Part shown: positions 53,157 to 63,886 of the stretch, in pieces
Layout of the letters: each line of letters begins with the position of its first letter
How positions within the stretch are numbered: the stretch's first letter is position 1
Origin: Parietichytrium sp. I65-24A
Taxonomy: Eukaryota; Sar; Bigyra; Thraustochytrida; Thraustochytriidae
Length of the DNA: 64,000 nt
Direction: 5' to 3'
Assembly: GCA_012862575.1 (NCBI GenBank)
Contig: BLSF01000035.1
Coordinates: forward strand, 310,001 to 374,000
Translations under genes and position numbers: made by a program
The notes under the pieces: generated by a model
Seen by the model: the letters and a program-made list of their open reading frames with translations, nothing else
Databases searched by the model: none
Told to the model about the DNA's origin: nothing

Positions 53157-55946
53157 ATGGCGAGCGAGGCGTATGGGTCTGCGCGGAGCGTGGGCGTTCT
53201 CGGCGGTGGTCAACTGGGCCGCATGATGTTCCTGGACGCAGCTCGACTTGGCGTGAACATCAAGTGCCTGGACCCGTCCGGTGCGGAGAGCTCGGCTGCG
53301 TTGGCCGGGTGCGAGGTCTCCACGGGATCTTTCAGGGACCGCGACGCCATCTTGGCCCTGCAAGGAGACGTGCTGACAGTGGAGATCGAGCACGTGGACG
53401 TGGACGCCCTGGAGGAGGTGCAGCGGTCGCAGAAGAGGCAGGTGAACCCGGCGCCATCGGCCCTGCGAATCATCGCGGATAAAATGCGCCAGAAGGAGCA
53501 CGTGGCCAATGCCGGCGTGCCCATCGTGGCCCAGGCAGCCGTGACCGAGGCGACGCAGGACGCCGTGGCCAAGCTCGTGCAGTCCACGCTCGGAGGGTTT
53601 CCAGCCGTACTCAAAGCGAGGCGAATGGCCTACGATGGCCGCGGAAACGCCGTCATAAAGACCGCCCAGGATATCCCCGCCGCGCTCAAATTTCTGGGCT
53701 ACGGCGAAGGGCTTCGGGAGGCTGGCCCGGAGGACTTGTACCTGGAGGCCTGGGCGCACTTTAAAGCCGAAATCGCCTGTGTCGTGGCGAGGGATGTCCG
53801 CGGCGAGACTCTGTGCTACGACGTGGTTGAAACTCGACAGGCCGACAACATCTGCCGCATTGTGGTCGTGCCACCGAGCTTTGAATTCCCAGAATCTGCG
53901 CGCAAAGCAGCTCAGAATGTCGCGCTCCAAGCCGTGCGGTCGATCGAAGGCGCCGGCGTGTTCGCAGTGGAAATGTTTTGGATGGGCGGCGACAAGGTGC
54001 TCTACAACGAGATGGCTCCTAGGCCGCACAACTCTGGTCATCTCACCATCGAGGCTGCCGTCACGAGCCAATTTGAGCAGCACGTTCGATGCGTTTCTGG
54101 CCTCCCGCTAGGTGACACCAGCATGCGCGTAGGAGCTGCTGCCATGATCAACATCCTCGGCCTCGAGTCCGAAGAGCAGACTTTGGACTCTTTCCGCCCC
54201 GCTCTTACTGTGCCTGGCGCAAAGGTCCACTGGTACGGCAAAGGCTGGCGCGCGGGCCGCAAACTAGGGCACATCACCGTCACTGCGCCGGATATGGACG
54301 AGCTGCGTCGCCGACTTGTGCTTCTTGGAGAGCCGCTGGACGAGGAGGACCGCATCTCCTACTCTTCTTCTGCGTCTTCATCCGCCAAGCCAGTAGTCGG
54401 CATCATTATGGGCTCGGACTCAGATTTGCCAACCATGCAAGACTGCGCAGCCGTGTTTGACGAGTTTAACGTTCCGTACGAGCTCTCCGTCGTCTCGGCG
54501 CACCGCACGCCTGACAAAATGTACTCGTACGCTAAAGAAGCTCGTGGGCGCGGCATCCAGATCATTGTTGCTGGAGCTGGCGGCGCAGCACACCTGCCAG
54601 GCATGGTAGCGGCTCTCACCCCTCTCCCGGTGATTGGAGTGCCTATCAAAACTTCCACGCTCAACGGCCAAGACTCGCTCTTGTCCATCGTGCAGATGCC
54701 TCGCGGTGTGCCTGTCGCCACCGTCGCTATTGGCAACGCCATGAACGCAGGCCTGCTTGCTGTCCGCATGCTTGCTTCCGCCCCAGGGCTCACCGGCGGT
54801 CTCGCTGTGCGCCTCCGTGAGCAGCTTGATCAGTACCACGACAGACAACGCGACTCGGTTCACGAGAAAGCAACCCATCTTGAGGACGTCAAGTACAAAG
54901 CATACTTGAAAGAGTACAAGAACAAGGACACCACTTTTCAGTACATCCCTCGTATCCGCGCTGCAATTGGACACACGCTTGATGAGACCAAGCTGCACTT
55001 GACACCAAAGAATGGCGCGCAGGGTGTCGAGACCTACATTGGCAAAGTTCGCGACCGCTACGACGACGGCAAGCATGTCGTGCTCATCACCACAGACCGC
55101 CTCACGGCCTTCGATCGCCCACTTGCCAAGATCCCTTTCAAAGGGCAGGTCTTGAATCTAGTGTCTCTGTGGTGGTTTCAGCGCACCACCCATATCATCA
55201 AGAATCAGCTTCTCGACGTCAACCTGAACAAAGCAATCCACCCCAACGTCACACTTGCGCGCCGCTGCAAGACATTCCCTATCGAGTTTGTGATGCGAGG
55301 CTACATCGCCGGCAGCTCCGGGACCTCTCTCTGGACGCACTACGCAAAAGGTGTCCGCAGTTATTGCGGGCACCAGTTGCCTGACGGCCTTGTCAAAAAC
55401 CAAAAGTTGCCTCAGAACCTTTGCACCCCAACCACCAAGAGCGATGAGCACGATGAACTAATTGACGCCGCGACAATCGTAAAGGACGGCTGGATGAGCA
55501 AAGAAGACTGGGAATTCTGCGAGCAAAAGGCTCAGCAGCTCTTCGCCTTTGGCCAAAAGACAGCCCTCGAAAATGGACTCATCCTTGTGGATACCAAATA
55601 CGAGTTTGGCCGCGACTTGGAGACCGGCGAGATCTTGCTGATCGATGAGATCCACACCCCGGACTGCTCGAGGTACTGGATTGCGGACACCTATGACGAG
55701 AAAATGGCTGCTGGTGAAGCGCCAGACCACATCGACAAGGAATTCGTCCGCCTGTGGTACCGCGATCACTGCGACCCGTACAACGACGAGGTGCTTCCGG
55801 CAGCCCCAGAGACACTCGTAGCAGAGCTCTCGCGCCGCTACATCATGCTCTACGAGAAAATCACGGGATCCAAGTTTCAGTTCCCTGACCAGCTCGGCAA
55901 CATCAACGCCGGTATTCAATCGGCTCTGGACCAAGCTCTCCGATAA
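53157..55946 (+). CDS. PurK-PurE-PurC trifunctional purine enzyme
   Basis: A 929-aa single-exon protein covering steps 6-7 of IMP synthesis. It begins at the first ATG (MASEAYG). Residues about 10-385 are PurK/ATP-grasp: [46 protein letters not shown]. Residues about 412-570 are Pur[51 protein letters not shown]. From about 600 the chain is PurC (SAICAR synthetase): [61 protein letters not shown]. Fungi and plants commonly fuse PurK to PurE with PurC separate; animals fuse PurC to PurE-type PAICS. This three-domain order combines both. ALG13 lies 708 bp downstream. Confidence 0.95.
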   Translation: MASEAYGSARSVGVLGGGQLGRMMFLDAARLGVNIKCLDPSGAESSAALAGCEVSTGSFRDRDAILALQGDVLTVEIEHVDVDALEEVQRSQKRQVNPAPSALRIIADKMRQKEHVANAGVPIVAQAAVTEATQDAVAKLVQSTLGGFPAVLKARRMAYDGRGNAVIKTAQDIPAALKFLGYGEGLREAGPEDLYLEAWAHFKAEIACVVARDVRGETLCYDVVETRQADNICRIVVVPPSFEFPESARKAAQNVALQAVRSIEGAGVFAVEMFWMGGDKVLYNEMAPRPHNSGHLTIEAAVTSQFEQHVRCVSGLPLGDTSMRVGAAAMINILGLESEEQTLDSFRPALTVPGAKVHWYGKGWRAGRKLGHITVTAPDMDELRRRLVLLGEPLDEEDRISYSSSASSSAKPVVGIIMGSDSDLPTMQDCAAVFDEFNVPYELSVVSAHRTPDKMYSYAKEARGRGIQIIVAGAGGAAHLPGMVAALTPLPVIGVPIKTSTLNGQDSLLSIVQMPRGVPVATVAIGNAMNAGLLAVRMLASAPGLTGGLAVRLREQLDQYHDRQRDSVHEKATHLEDVKYKAYLKEYKNKDTTFQYIPRIRAAIGHTLDETKLHLTPKNGAQGVETYIGKVRDRYDDGKHVVLITTDRLTAFDRPLAKIPFKGQVLNLVSLWWFQRTTHIIKNQLLDVNLNKAIHPNVTLARRCKTFPIEFVMRGYIAGSSGTSLWTHYAKGVRSYCGHQLPDGLVKNQKLPQNLCTPTTKSDEHDELIDAATIVKDGWMSKEDWEFCEQKAQQLFAFGQKTALENGLILVDTKYEFGRDLETGEILLIDEIHTPDCSRYWIADTYDEKMAAGEAPDHIDKEFVRLWYRDHCDPYNDEVLPAAPETLVAELSRRYIMLYEKITGSKFQFPDQLGNINAGIQSALDQALR

Positions 55947-56654
55947 GCAACTCAATTTCTCCCTTCTTTGCTTCCTTCCTCGCCCTGCATGTCTTGGGGG
56001 ATGTCTGAAGCGTCCCTGAGTTTATTATTTATTCATCCGCTCACAGGCAGTAGTAACCTGAGCCCGACGTCTCGGCAAACTCTCTGTCTTGTCCGCACCG
56101 TACGTAAAATATGCTCATGCTCGTGGATCAATTGCGTGGAGTTTTCGCTTGTCTCGCCACTCCCCGAACCAATATAATACATCTGCGAATATCTGCGACT
56201 TGGCAAACCTACATCTTCGCAACTAACTCTTGAAATGTAATGCAACTGGTCTTTTGACACTTTAGACTCTTCAGAAATTACACAAGCCCGGCGCTCTACT
56301 AGTTTCCAGAGAGCTTTGTGCTGTACATCCTCACAGTCAGTACATGTCAGTTATGTCAGTACCAGTGGTACCCAATATTACCCAATGCCCATTACCTCAC
56401 CATTGTGCATCGCGAATTTGCAGGCGCCAGAAAGTGGCGCAGAGACAGGGGAGAAGTCACAAGAACACAAGAACGATAAGAGAGAAGAGATTACAGAGGA
56501 ACAGTGAAACATAGTGAAAAGCGCACTCTGTGAGTCAGAGTCAAGAGTCAGAGTCAGAAGAGACTTGGAGTGAGGACAGAGAGAGATCTAAAGCGCTGGA
56601 GAGCGACCAAGTACGGCGTCCATAGGCGGCATAGCGTGCGGAGAAAAAAAAAAG
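55947..56654. other. Intergenic between the purine gene and ALG13
   Basis: 708 bp with TCACAGTCA at 56331, 324 bp before the ALG13 start. No gene seen. Confidence 0.65.
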
Positions 56655-57149
56655 ATGGGGAAAATGTGCTTGGTCACCGTGGGCACCACGCTGTTCGAAG
56701 GTCTCGTGCAACAAGCTTGCAGCGACGCGTTCGTGGAACAGCTCGCCAAGGACGGTTTCCAGGAGCTCAAAGTGCAGTTTGGCCGCGGCAGTCTGCAGCC
56801 CGAGCCGGGGGAGCGATTTGGCGTGAAAATCGAGGTGTTCAGATTCAAAGCCGACCTTGTCTCGGACATGGACGCCGCGGACCTGATCGTGTCCCATGCC
56901 GGCGCGGGCACGGTGATGGAGGGTCTGCGCAGAAACAAGGAAATGATTGTCGTGGTGAACGACAAGCTCATGGACAATCATCAGGAAGAGCTGGCCGTGG
57001 CGCTGGCCAAGAGAAAGTATCTGCGATTCTCGAATTGTGACTCGCTGGTTGACGTCCTTGGGACCAAGTTCGAGGACAGAATCTCGTTTCCGGAAGCGGA
57101 TCTCAATGCATTCCCAGCGTTGATGGATGCCATGATGTTCGACCAGTGA
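56655..57149 (+). CDS. ALG13: ALG13-like UDP-GlcNAc transferase subunit
   Basis: The catalytic, UDP-binding half of the Alg13-Alg14 enzyme that adds the second GlcNAc to dolichol-PP-GlcNAc on the ER surface, early in N-glycosylation. The 164-aa length matches the short catalytic form of the family. Motifs: CLVTVGTTLFEGLV at the N terminus, and the sugar-nucleotide site IVSHAGAGTVMEGLRRNKE followed by MIVVVNDKLMDNHQEELA, the family signature. It lacks a membrane segment, as expected, since Alg14 tethers it. An Alg14 gene is not in this window. Single exon; the ATG follows a short A run. Confidence 0.95.
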   Translation: MGKMCLVTVGTTLFEGLVQQACSDAFVEQLAKDGFQELKVQFGRGSLQPEPGERFGVKIEVFRFKADLVSDMDAADLIVSHAGAGTVMEGLRRNKEMIVVVNDKLMDNHQEELAVALAKRKYLRFSNCDSLVDVLGTKFEDRISFPEADLNAFPALMDAMMFDQ

Positions 57150-57752
57150 TAAGAAGCAAACGCGCGGGTTGAGGTGGATCAACGAAGGGATCGCTGATCC
57201 CGATGTTAGTTTCTTGTTTATTATTCGCTGTCAAATGAGAGGACGGAAGAATAATTAACAATAAAGAGACAGAGGGGGCGGTCGTCGTTACGCCAAGACA
57301 AGTTGTGACTGGGTTGTAAATCTGTTAGCTATCTGACTGTGAATGTGCATACGTCCCTCTGCTCAGTTATTGAAAGAATGAAGAGTGAACGAGTGTAAGG
57401 ATTGAGGGTTTTAAATCCTTTTTTTTTAAACTGTTATATTTTAAAAAAAAGAAAAATGAATCTTTTTAAAATTTGGAAACAAGACAAAGACACAGTTCTT
57501 GCCAAGCATACCTTCGATAAGTCGAGGCCAGCCGAGCTAACACATACGAAGGGGAAGCGCTTTCGTACTAACTTTTGAATGAATACATTCGTCCCTCAGA
57601 CAATGATGTGCAGAAACAAAGCAAGACCAGATAAAATTCACACTCATGGTCTTCACGCCTATAAGAGCAGCCCCATGCGCTTCTTTGACGTTAAATAAAT
57701 AGCAAAACGCTGCAGGGGCTCATGCCTGTTAAAAAGGCTGGAAAAACAAGCT
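57150..57752. other. Convergent 3' region, no gene seen
   Basis: 603 bp between two stop codons. It holds TGACTGTGA at 57334 (the one copy in a convergent spacer), a T run (57420-57429) and ATTTTAAA-type AT-rich DNA. Confidence 0.6.
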
Positions 57753-58808
57753 TTATACTTTGGTAACGCAGTCCACTGGAACGTAACCTTGCTCCCCTGT
57801 GCCTGGCTTTTCGCACAGATACCAGTAATCGTCCACCTTCTCGATGCCCTTTAATGTATCTCCTTCCGAGCATGACATCTCTCCTTCGCCTTGGGCCGTA
57901 AAATTGTACAGAACTTTCAGGTCGCCGCTGGGAGGTTCCGTCGTCGTCGTCGTCGTCTTCTTCTTCTTCTTGAAGAAAGAGCGCGTTGGCGGAGAAGAGT
58001 TGCCGTAAATGTCATTCATAGACGACGATTCTGGCGCAGAGAATTCAAACGAGGAAACGTCTTTCACGGGCAAATTACGAGAAGAGCCCAACACCTGCGG
58101 GTCACCACTCGAAGACCGGCGGTACATAACGAAGAAGATCACGAGGAGAATGACAATAACGCCTCCTGCGCTGACGGAGGCAACGAGAATCACTACTGTC
58201 TTGCTTAGCCCCTCGTCGATCACTCCAGCTGGAATCACCAAACCTCCTGTGCAGTTCGTAAACTCAGCTTCACAAGTGGACTGACTACAAGCGAGACAAG
58301 ACATAGAGTCTAAGCGCCCTGTCCAGCAATCGCAGGTCCCAACCATGCACTCGGCATACGCCCCAAAGCACCTGCTGCAAGAAACAGACACGGCGGCCAT
58401 TTCCAGATCCTGGCGATTGTCGCCCTTGATCGCGAAGCAAGAGCTCATGCAACTGTAAATCAGGGTGATGTTCGTGGACGCCACCGAGATGGCACAATGC
58501 GTTGCACAGACCTCCATGTCATGGTCGAATGAATCTTTGTCTGCGTTGAAAGTCTTGGTGTCACTCACTCCGTTGCACATGTCCACCATTTCAGTTGGTG
58601 CCATCGTTGGCGCCAACGTCGTTGGCGCGCGTGTTGGAAATGCAGTCGGCATGGTCGGCGAATACGTTTCATTCACTCCAAGTGATGGGGCCGGAGTGAG
58701 CGTCGGCGTAGTCGGCGGCACAGTCGGCGCCTCAGTGGCACCAGCCGCATGCACCAGCCAACCCACGGCCATTGCCCGCACCGCTTTGCCCAGAATCACA
58801 GACTTCAT
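57753..58808 (-). CDS. Receptor-like protein: PT-rich stalk, Cys-rich ectodomain, TM, cytosolic SH3
   Basis: A 351-aa type I membrane protein. The first in-frame ATG (58808) gives a signal peptide (MKSVILGKAVRAMAVGWLVHAAG). Residues about 26-72 are a Pro/Thr stalk (TVPPTTPTLTPAP, PTRAPTTLAPTMAPTE), a type common in stramenopile secreted proteins and likely O-glycosylated. Residues about 78-187 are a Cys-rich domain of about 16 Cys with repeated CxxC and CxxxC spacing. A transmembrane helix lies at 203-229. The cytosolic part has a Lys run plus Thr run (KKKKKTTTTTT) and then an SH3 domain at 297-350 (ALYxF-equivalent LYNFTAQGEGEMSCSEGD, the Trp of DDYWYLCE, and GYVPVDCV). SH3 domains bind Pro-rich peptides. 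Inference: an adhesion receptor linked to actin or signalling. Confidence 0.9.
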   Translation of the reverse strand: MKSVILGKAVRAMAVGWLVHAAGATEAPTVPPTTPTLTPAPSLGVNETYSPTMPTAFPTRAPTTLAPTMAPTEMVDMCNGVSDTKTFNADKDSFDHDMEVCATHCAISVASTNITLIYSCMSSCFAIKGDNRQDLEMAAVSVSCSRCFGAYAECMVGTCDCWTGRLDSMSCLACSQSTCEAEFTNCTGGLVIPAGVIDEGLSKTVVILVASVSAGGVIVILLVIFFVMYRRSSSGDPQVLGSSRNLPVKDVSSFEFSAPESSSMNDIYGNSSPPTRSFFKKKKKTTTTTTEPPSGDLKVLYNFTAQGEGEMSCSEGDTLKGIEKVDDYWYLCEKPGTGEQGYVPVDCVTKV

Positions 58809-61510
58809 CTTCTCGCGCCAAACCACCTCGTATACTCCTGCCTGTGTGACCGAGTCGACGCCACGAACCACCTCTCTCCACGACCGCTCCACAAGGCGCC
58901 GAAACTCGTTCAAAGTCTGGGCTGTCTCGCGTCTCTTGTCTTGTGTGCGGTAAGCTCTACACTAACACAGGTTCTCTCTCTCTCTCTCTCTGTTTGTCTG
59001 TCTGTGTTGTTCTCGCTCTTGTTCTTGTTCTTGTTCTCGCTCTTGCTCTCTGTGTGAGAGTGTGCGCCTGCCTCGAAGTTCTCTAAGTCTACACTACACT
59101 TGCGCCCACTTTGGCGACACTCACGTTTCTAACTTAGTGCCACTTTGCAGACTTTGCAGCTACGCTTTGAGCCCAGAAGGAAGTTAGTTCTCAGTCCCTT
59201 TCCATCTCTGCCTCTCTGCCTTCTCTGCCTCTCCTTTTCTGTTCTGTCAGCGCTGATCAGATGCGAAGGCGAGATAAGAAGATGAAGAAGCACTCTTTAG
59301 CTTTTGCCCACGGAAGGACCTTGCTACTTTGCTGCCGTCACTGCCGTGCCAAGATCTCTGTTGCGTCTGTCAGATTCTCTGCTGCTCTTGCTGCTCTGTT
59401 GCTCTGTAATTTCTGTAACTTTATGCACTGTAGCTCTGCACACCTTGGCTGCCCTTGGACTGGGTGGGTCTTTGGAAGGACAGCAAAGGAGGGTGGGTTG
59501 ATGTCTTTCAGGGCTAACGCCAGCGCTATATTCATGCGAGCATTGAGCTTTGCATGCAGGCTGTGAGTCAGTGAGTCCTGTGATCTTTCGACGTCAAAGA
59601 GAGCTTGCGAAATGCTAAACTCTTCTGCCTCAGAAACCGAACTTTGGACCGTCTCGTCTTGTCTTGTCTGTGATGTCTGTTGTCTGTTGTCTGTTGATAT
59701 TTGTTGATGCTATGCCGAGAGCGTGAGGTGTGGAGCACGTGATGGTACGATTGACAATGTATGAAAGTGACTGAGAATCGATACTTTGCGACTTCTGTGT
59801 GGCGTCTTTTGGCTCGGCTGATTGAGGTGCCCACTTTGACGATTACCAAGTCATGCTGGGACGATGGACCAAGATATGCTCTGGCACGATACAATTAATA
59901 CAACCGAAGATGCGAAAAGATCGTGATACAAAAGAGTCCGGGCTAGTACCATCAATGCCAGAACTTTTGAACTTATCTTCGTCCATAACTTATTTTACCT
60001 CATTTTTGAACGCTGTCAAAATTCACTGTCAATTCAATTCATTTTAATGAATGAACAAAATTCACATGTCAATCAAAATCAAAATCAAAATCAAAATCAA
60101 TAAATAAAAGTTGATTGTCAATCAAAATTCATTTGTAATCGACAGTAAACTACTGGTACTCTAAACAATAGACTTTTCCCTTCATCAGTAACAGTCCCAC
60201 GGGACATTCGATTTCTACCACTGTGTATAATTAACCGATAAAGGTGGGTGTGCGAAACACTACCGTAAAGTGTTGGGGTCTAGTAGGCCAGGTGCACACA
60301 CGTTCCGGATCTCTGAGTTCTATTATGGAATAGGATAAGCGTATTCGAGTAGAACGAATGGTGGCGGGTCTGCAATTCACAGTCAATGTTCAATGAAAGA
60401 AGGTTCAAAATCAAAATAATAATTCAGAGGAACTTGTGAAACAGGAACAACAAACAACAAAGCATTTCGCCAGTCTCATTTACCCACAGTCTGTCACTGT
60501 TCAAAATTCAAAATTCAAGTTTGAGAGCAAGATAACGAATCTGACCAGCGTTAACAGAACGAATAGTTCGTGTGTTCGAGAGTAGTTCTATCCAAACTGC
60601 AAATATTGACTTCAAGACTGAGTACTGGATTTCCGTAATCGATTCGGAGCGCCACCGTACCTACTCATGAAGCCAGCCAAGACTTTGCTGTCTCTCCACC
60701 CCTGCGCTTTAAACAAGAATAGTACTCTGATATACTTTAATAATACATGTTTAACTTGCGACGCCAGCAGTAAAGCTTTTAAATCATTTTCTACCGTACG
60801 ATCCCTGTGACGAGCTACTAGGTAAATCGCTACCCAACTTCACGCGAGCAGGGACGATCCTAACCACCCTCACTATAGAACCTATCCACAGCAGATTACA
60901 GCTCGCTAGCGTCCCCACCTACTCTATCGCTAACGAAGCACGGGCATGGGTAGCATTGGGTAGCACGGTTCCTAGCCAGGGGGACGCGTACAAGCCGACT
61001 TTCAAAATAGTGGCCATAGGATTCACTACGGTCGGAGTAGCCAGTCACTCGTGGAGACGCTACTTACTAAACTTTTGCTTTGCCTTTTTTCACAATGAGA
61101 TTTGACTGATTGATTGATTGATTGACTGTGAATGAGTGAATGAATGAATGAGTTGTCGCGGCTGATACATACATCGCGTGCCAAACAGGAAGAGAGAAGG
61201 GAAGGGCTGCGGGGACCTGGTGGGAGAAGCGCGTACAGAAGCCGCCGGGTGTGCACAGAGCTCTTGAGCTTTTTGAGCTTTTTGAGCTTCTTGAGCTTGT
61301 CGAGCTTGTCGAGCTTCTTCAGCTTCTTCAGCTTCTTCAGCTTCTTCAGCTTCTTCAGCTTTTTGAGCTTTTTGAGCTTCTTGAGCTTCTTGAGCTGTTG
61401 AGCTTGTGGAGCTGTTGAGCTTCTTGAGCTGTGGAGCTTGTGGAGCTGTTGAGCTTCTTGAGCTTCTTGAGCCGGGGCTCGATTGGAAGTCGGAGATCAT
61501 CATTAGAGGG
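58809..61510. other. Divergent 2.7-kb promoter region of the SH3 and O-fucosyltransferase-like genes
   Basis: No gene I can support. Contents: a (TC)n run (58975-58993), an AATC array (60068-60110), TCACTGTCA at 60023, TCACAGTCA at 60377, TGACTGTGA at 61123, AATG runs near 61130-61152, and the GAGCTT minisatellite (61261-61471). Confidence 0.6.
61261..61471. repeat. GAGCTT minisatellite upstream of the O-fucosyltransferase-like gene
   Basis: About 210 bp of 6-, 9- and 12-bp variants of GAGCTT (TTGAGC, TTGAGCTTC, GGAGCTG), ending 40 bp before the ATG. It reads as Leu/Ser/Phe-rich protein on the plus strand, which explains the extra N-terminal sequence of the open frame. On the other strand it reads Lys/Ala/Glu. 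Confidence 0.95.
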
Positions 61511-63166
61511 ATGAAGGTCGCCGGGAGTGGGAATGGGAATGGGAATGGCGCGGCGGCGAGGGCGCTCGGGCCAGTGAAGATCGTGTTAGGACTGGCGCTG
61601 GTGATGGTTTTGATTCAGGTGCTTCAGGAAGCTGCGTCTTTTGGGCAGATGCAGGTCACCGCGTCGGCGGAGGACATCGGGGAGCCGGTTGGAGATGGGA
61701 ACAAAGATGGGCAGGATCTCGAGGACGAGGACGATGCACCTTTCGCGGAGGTCTTGGAGCTCGTCGGAGAAAACACTGCATCCCGCCGTGGAGGCATCGA
61801 CCAAGAGGACATGAGCAGACTCTTTGATGGACCGGACGATGAAGAAGACGGCCAGGATAGCTTCGATCACGTTGCCCCGAACAAGATTCTTTCGACGCTT
61901 CCTCGCACGAGTGAAACCGAATACAACACGGTTCACAAGGACAGAAAGTACTTGGTATACAGCGCGTCGGGCGGCTTCAACAACCAGCTAGCGTGCTTTC
62001 TCTCCGCGTCGTACCTGGCCAAGCTCTACAACCGCACCCTTGTCGTGCCGGCAAACGGCAAGCACAACTCCATGGCTTGGGGCTACTACGCTCTCAAGCA
62101 GCATGAAGTCATCCCGATGGATCATTCGTTGGACTTTGCCTACTTGGAACCAATCCTTGGCGTCCCACTTCTTCCGCTCAACATCACCTTTAGGGAATTT
62201 CAGACTAAACAGATGACCTCCGATAAGAAGACGAATGCCAGGACTGATGTGATCCACGTTCCGCGCAGAACGGGGTTCCTGCGCATGTCAACGGCTGGAC
62301 TCCGCAGCTACGTGAAGCGTGGCAGGCAGTCGAAAAAGCAGTTCCTCTGGTTCGAGGGAAGGTTCTACACCAAGTACTGGGCTCTCAAGCAGGACCTCTA
62401 CAAGCACGTCCGATACACTCCATACCTGCGGCTCTTGGCACAGAAGATTGCCAAGGAGGTTTTCAATAACCAAGAATTTAACGCTTTCCATATTCGTATG
62501 GGAGACTATACGCGCAAACTCAAGGAGGAGACCACAAAGGCTGACTCGAAGCCTTTCGTTCGCGCTGCTAAGCGGTACGGCTTTGCCAAGAACACACCTG
62601 TGTACGTCGCCACGGACGGCAACAGCAAGTCCAAGTACTTTCGCGCGCTGAGGAGCTACTTTCCAAACATCATCTTCCAAACCGACCTTGCTAAGAACAA
62701 GCTCGTACGCCGCTGGCTCAGAGAGTTTAACCGCAACTTGCCAAAGTCTGGGATCCGAAGCGATCTCTTCGGTCTTGTGGAGCAGATGATTTGCGTTCAG
62801 GCTCGCCACTACGTTGGAACTTCCGTCTCGACATTCTCGCAGACCATCGCTCGCACTCGAAAGAGCATTCGAACCACCTTTCCTGATATGGACCCTTACC
62901 ATGTGGGGAACAGCGTGTTGGTGCACTGGGACGGCCGCCTCACCTACCGCAAATTCCAGGAGGAGCGCCCCTCCGATGCGGGCTCAGAGGAGGTGGAGTC
63001 TCAGGAGCTTGAGTCCGGGGACGACGACGGCCAGGACGAAGATTCAATTTCTATAGAGGACAGTGCTGAATTTGCAGACGGAGAGCAAGACGAAGGTGGG
63101 GTGGCGGAGGATGAACAGGAAGGCGAGGACTTTAGCAATGGCGACGATGACAAAGAAGGAAACTAG
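61511..63166 (+). CDS. O-fucosyltransferase-like type II membrane protein
   Basis: A 551-aa protein. The start is ATG 61511 (MKVAGSGNGNG); the open frame runs 35 codons further upstream only from GTG, through the minisatellite. After a Gly/Asn N terminus, one hydrophobic segment at about 22-40 (VKIVLGLALVMVLIQVLQ) suggests a Golgi type II membrane protein. A Glu/Asp-rich stem follows. The O-fucosyltransferase core begins at 149: SASGGFNNQLACFLSASYLAKLYNRTLVVP, then the second motif FHIRMGDYTR (326-335), whose Arg corresponds to the GDP-fucose-contacting residue, and VYVATDG. The third region has AKRYG and GTSVSTFS. The C terminus is another long acidic tail. Family: GDP-fucose protein O-fucosyltransferase-like (GT65/68-like). 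The acceptor is unknown. Confidence 0.88.
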   Translation: MKVAGSGNGNGNGAAARALGPVKIVLGLALVMVLIQVLQEAASFGQMQVTASAEDIGEPVGDGNKDGQDLEDEDDAPFAEVLELVGENTASRRGGIDQEDMSRLFDGPDDEEDGQDSFDHVAPNKILSTLPRTSETEYNTVHKDRKYLVYSASGGFNNQLACFLSASYLAKLYNRTLVVPANGKHNSMAWGYYALKQHEVIPMDHSLDFAYLEPILGVPLLPLNITFREFQTKQMTSDKKTNARTDVIHVPRRTGFLRMSTAGLRSYVKRGRQSKKQFLWFEGRFYTKYWALKQDLYKHVRYTPYLRLLAQKIAKEVFNNQEFNAFHIRMGDYTRKLKEETTKADSKPFVRAAKRYGFAKNTPVYVATDGNSKSKYFRALRSYFPNIIFQTDLAKNKLVRRWLREFNRNLPKSGIRSDLFGLVEQMICVQARHYVGTSVSTFSQTIARTRKSIRTTFPDMDPYHVGNSVLVHWDGRLTYRKFQEERPSDAGSEEVESQELESGDDDGQDEDSISIEDSAEFADGEQDEGGVAEDEQEGEDFSNGDDDKEGN

Positions 63167-63638
63167 AATGCAGCTCGACCTTTATAACAAGTATACCGCG
63201 GAGAAACATACATTTGCACTCCTTGAGTCAGTATACACACCTCGTAAACTTATATTTTGTGATTGGTAGTCGTGAAGCTCGACAATTCGTCAACGAACCG
63301 CTCTTGCTGAGAACGTTGTCGTGATGCGCAAAATCTCCCTCTCACAGTCGTCAATCGTGTGAGGCGGTGCCCAGTGGACTTTCAATGCGCCCAGTCGTTT
63401 GTGTATGCTCGGCACGTCGCTTAGTAATATCCCTGTCGTGAGACGTTGCATGCGCGGCCGCTGGCTCCGGGATCGATTTCAATCCTCGCGTGCAGGCACA
63501 CCCTTCCCAAGGTAATCCGAAGTTTGAGGAAAGCATTCGTGTATCTGTTCTCCTGCGTCCTTTTGTTAAAATTCCTCATTATTTGCGCTCACGGGGAGTG
63601 TATATGAAAATGTCTCAAAATACCCTAACTAACTAACT

Positions 63639-63669
<31 letters not shown>

Positions 63670-63886
63670 CAGAATTACAGCTGCAACATGTCCTCTTCAT
63701 CTAACCGCATCCGACCAATCTTCGCAATAGCACCGACACGCGTCAAGCGTGGTATAACTCAATTCACTTTTGAAATAAGAAGCGCGAATGAGGTAAACAA
63801 AGGGCAGGGCGCTTGTATTTCCACAGAAAGTGATATTATTCTTGGTCTTATTCTGACAGAAAAAAGTTAAGATCCGAAGGCCAACT
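63167..63886. other. Right-edge intergenic, no gene seen
   Basis: 720 bp. It has a (GAAA)n run at 63640-63669 and a 60-codon frame at 63688-63870 with no recognisable content. Confidence 0.55.
63640..63669. repeat. (GAAA)n microsatellite
   Basis: Seven copies of GAAA/AAAG. Confidence 0.9.

Noticed and set aside
58809-58913. N-terminal extension of the SH3 receptor frame
   Set aside because: The upstream start is TTG; the ATG at 58808 opens a typical signal peptide.
61406-61510. 35 extra N-terminal residues of the O-fucosyltransferase-like frame
   Set aside because: They begin at GTG inside the GAGCTT minisatellite; the ATG at 61511 precedes a clean TM segment.
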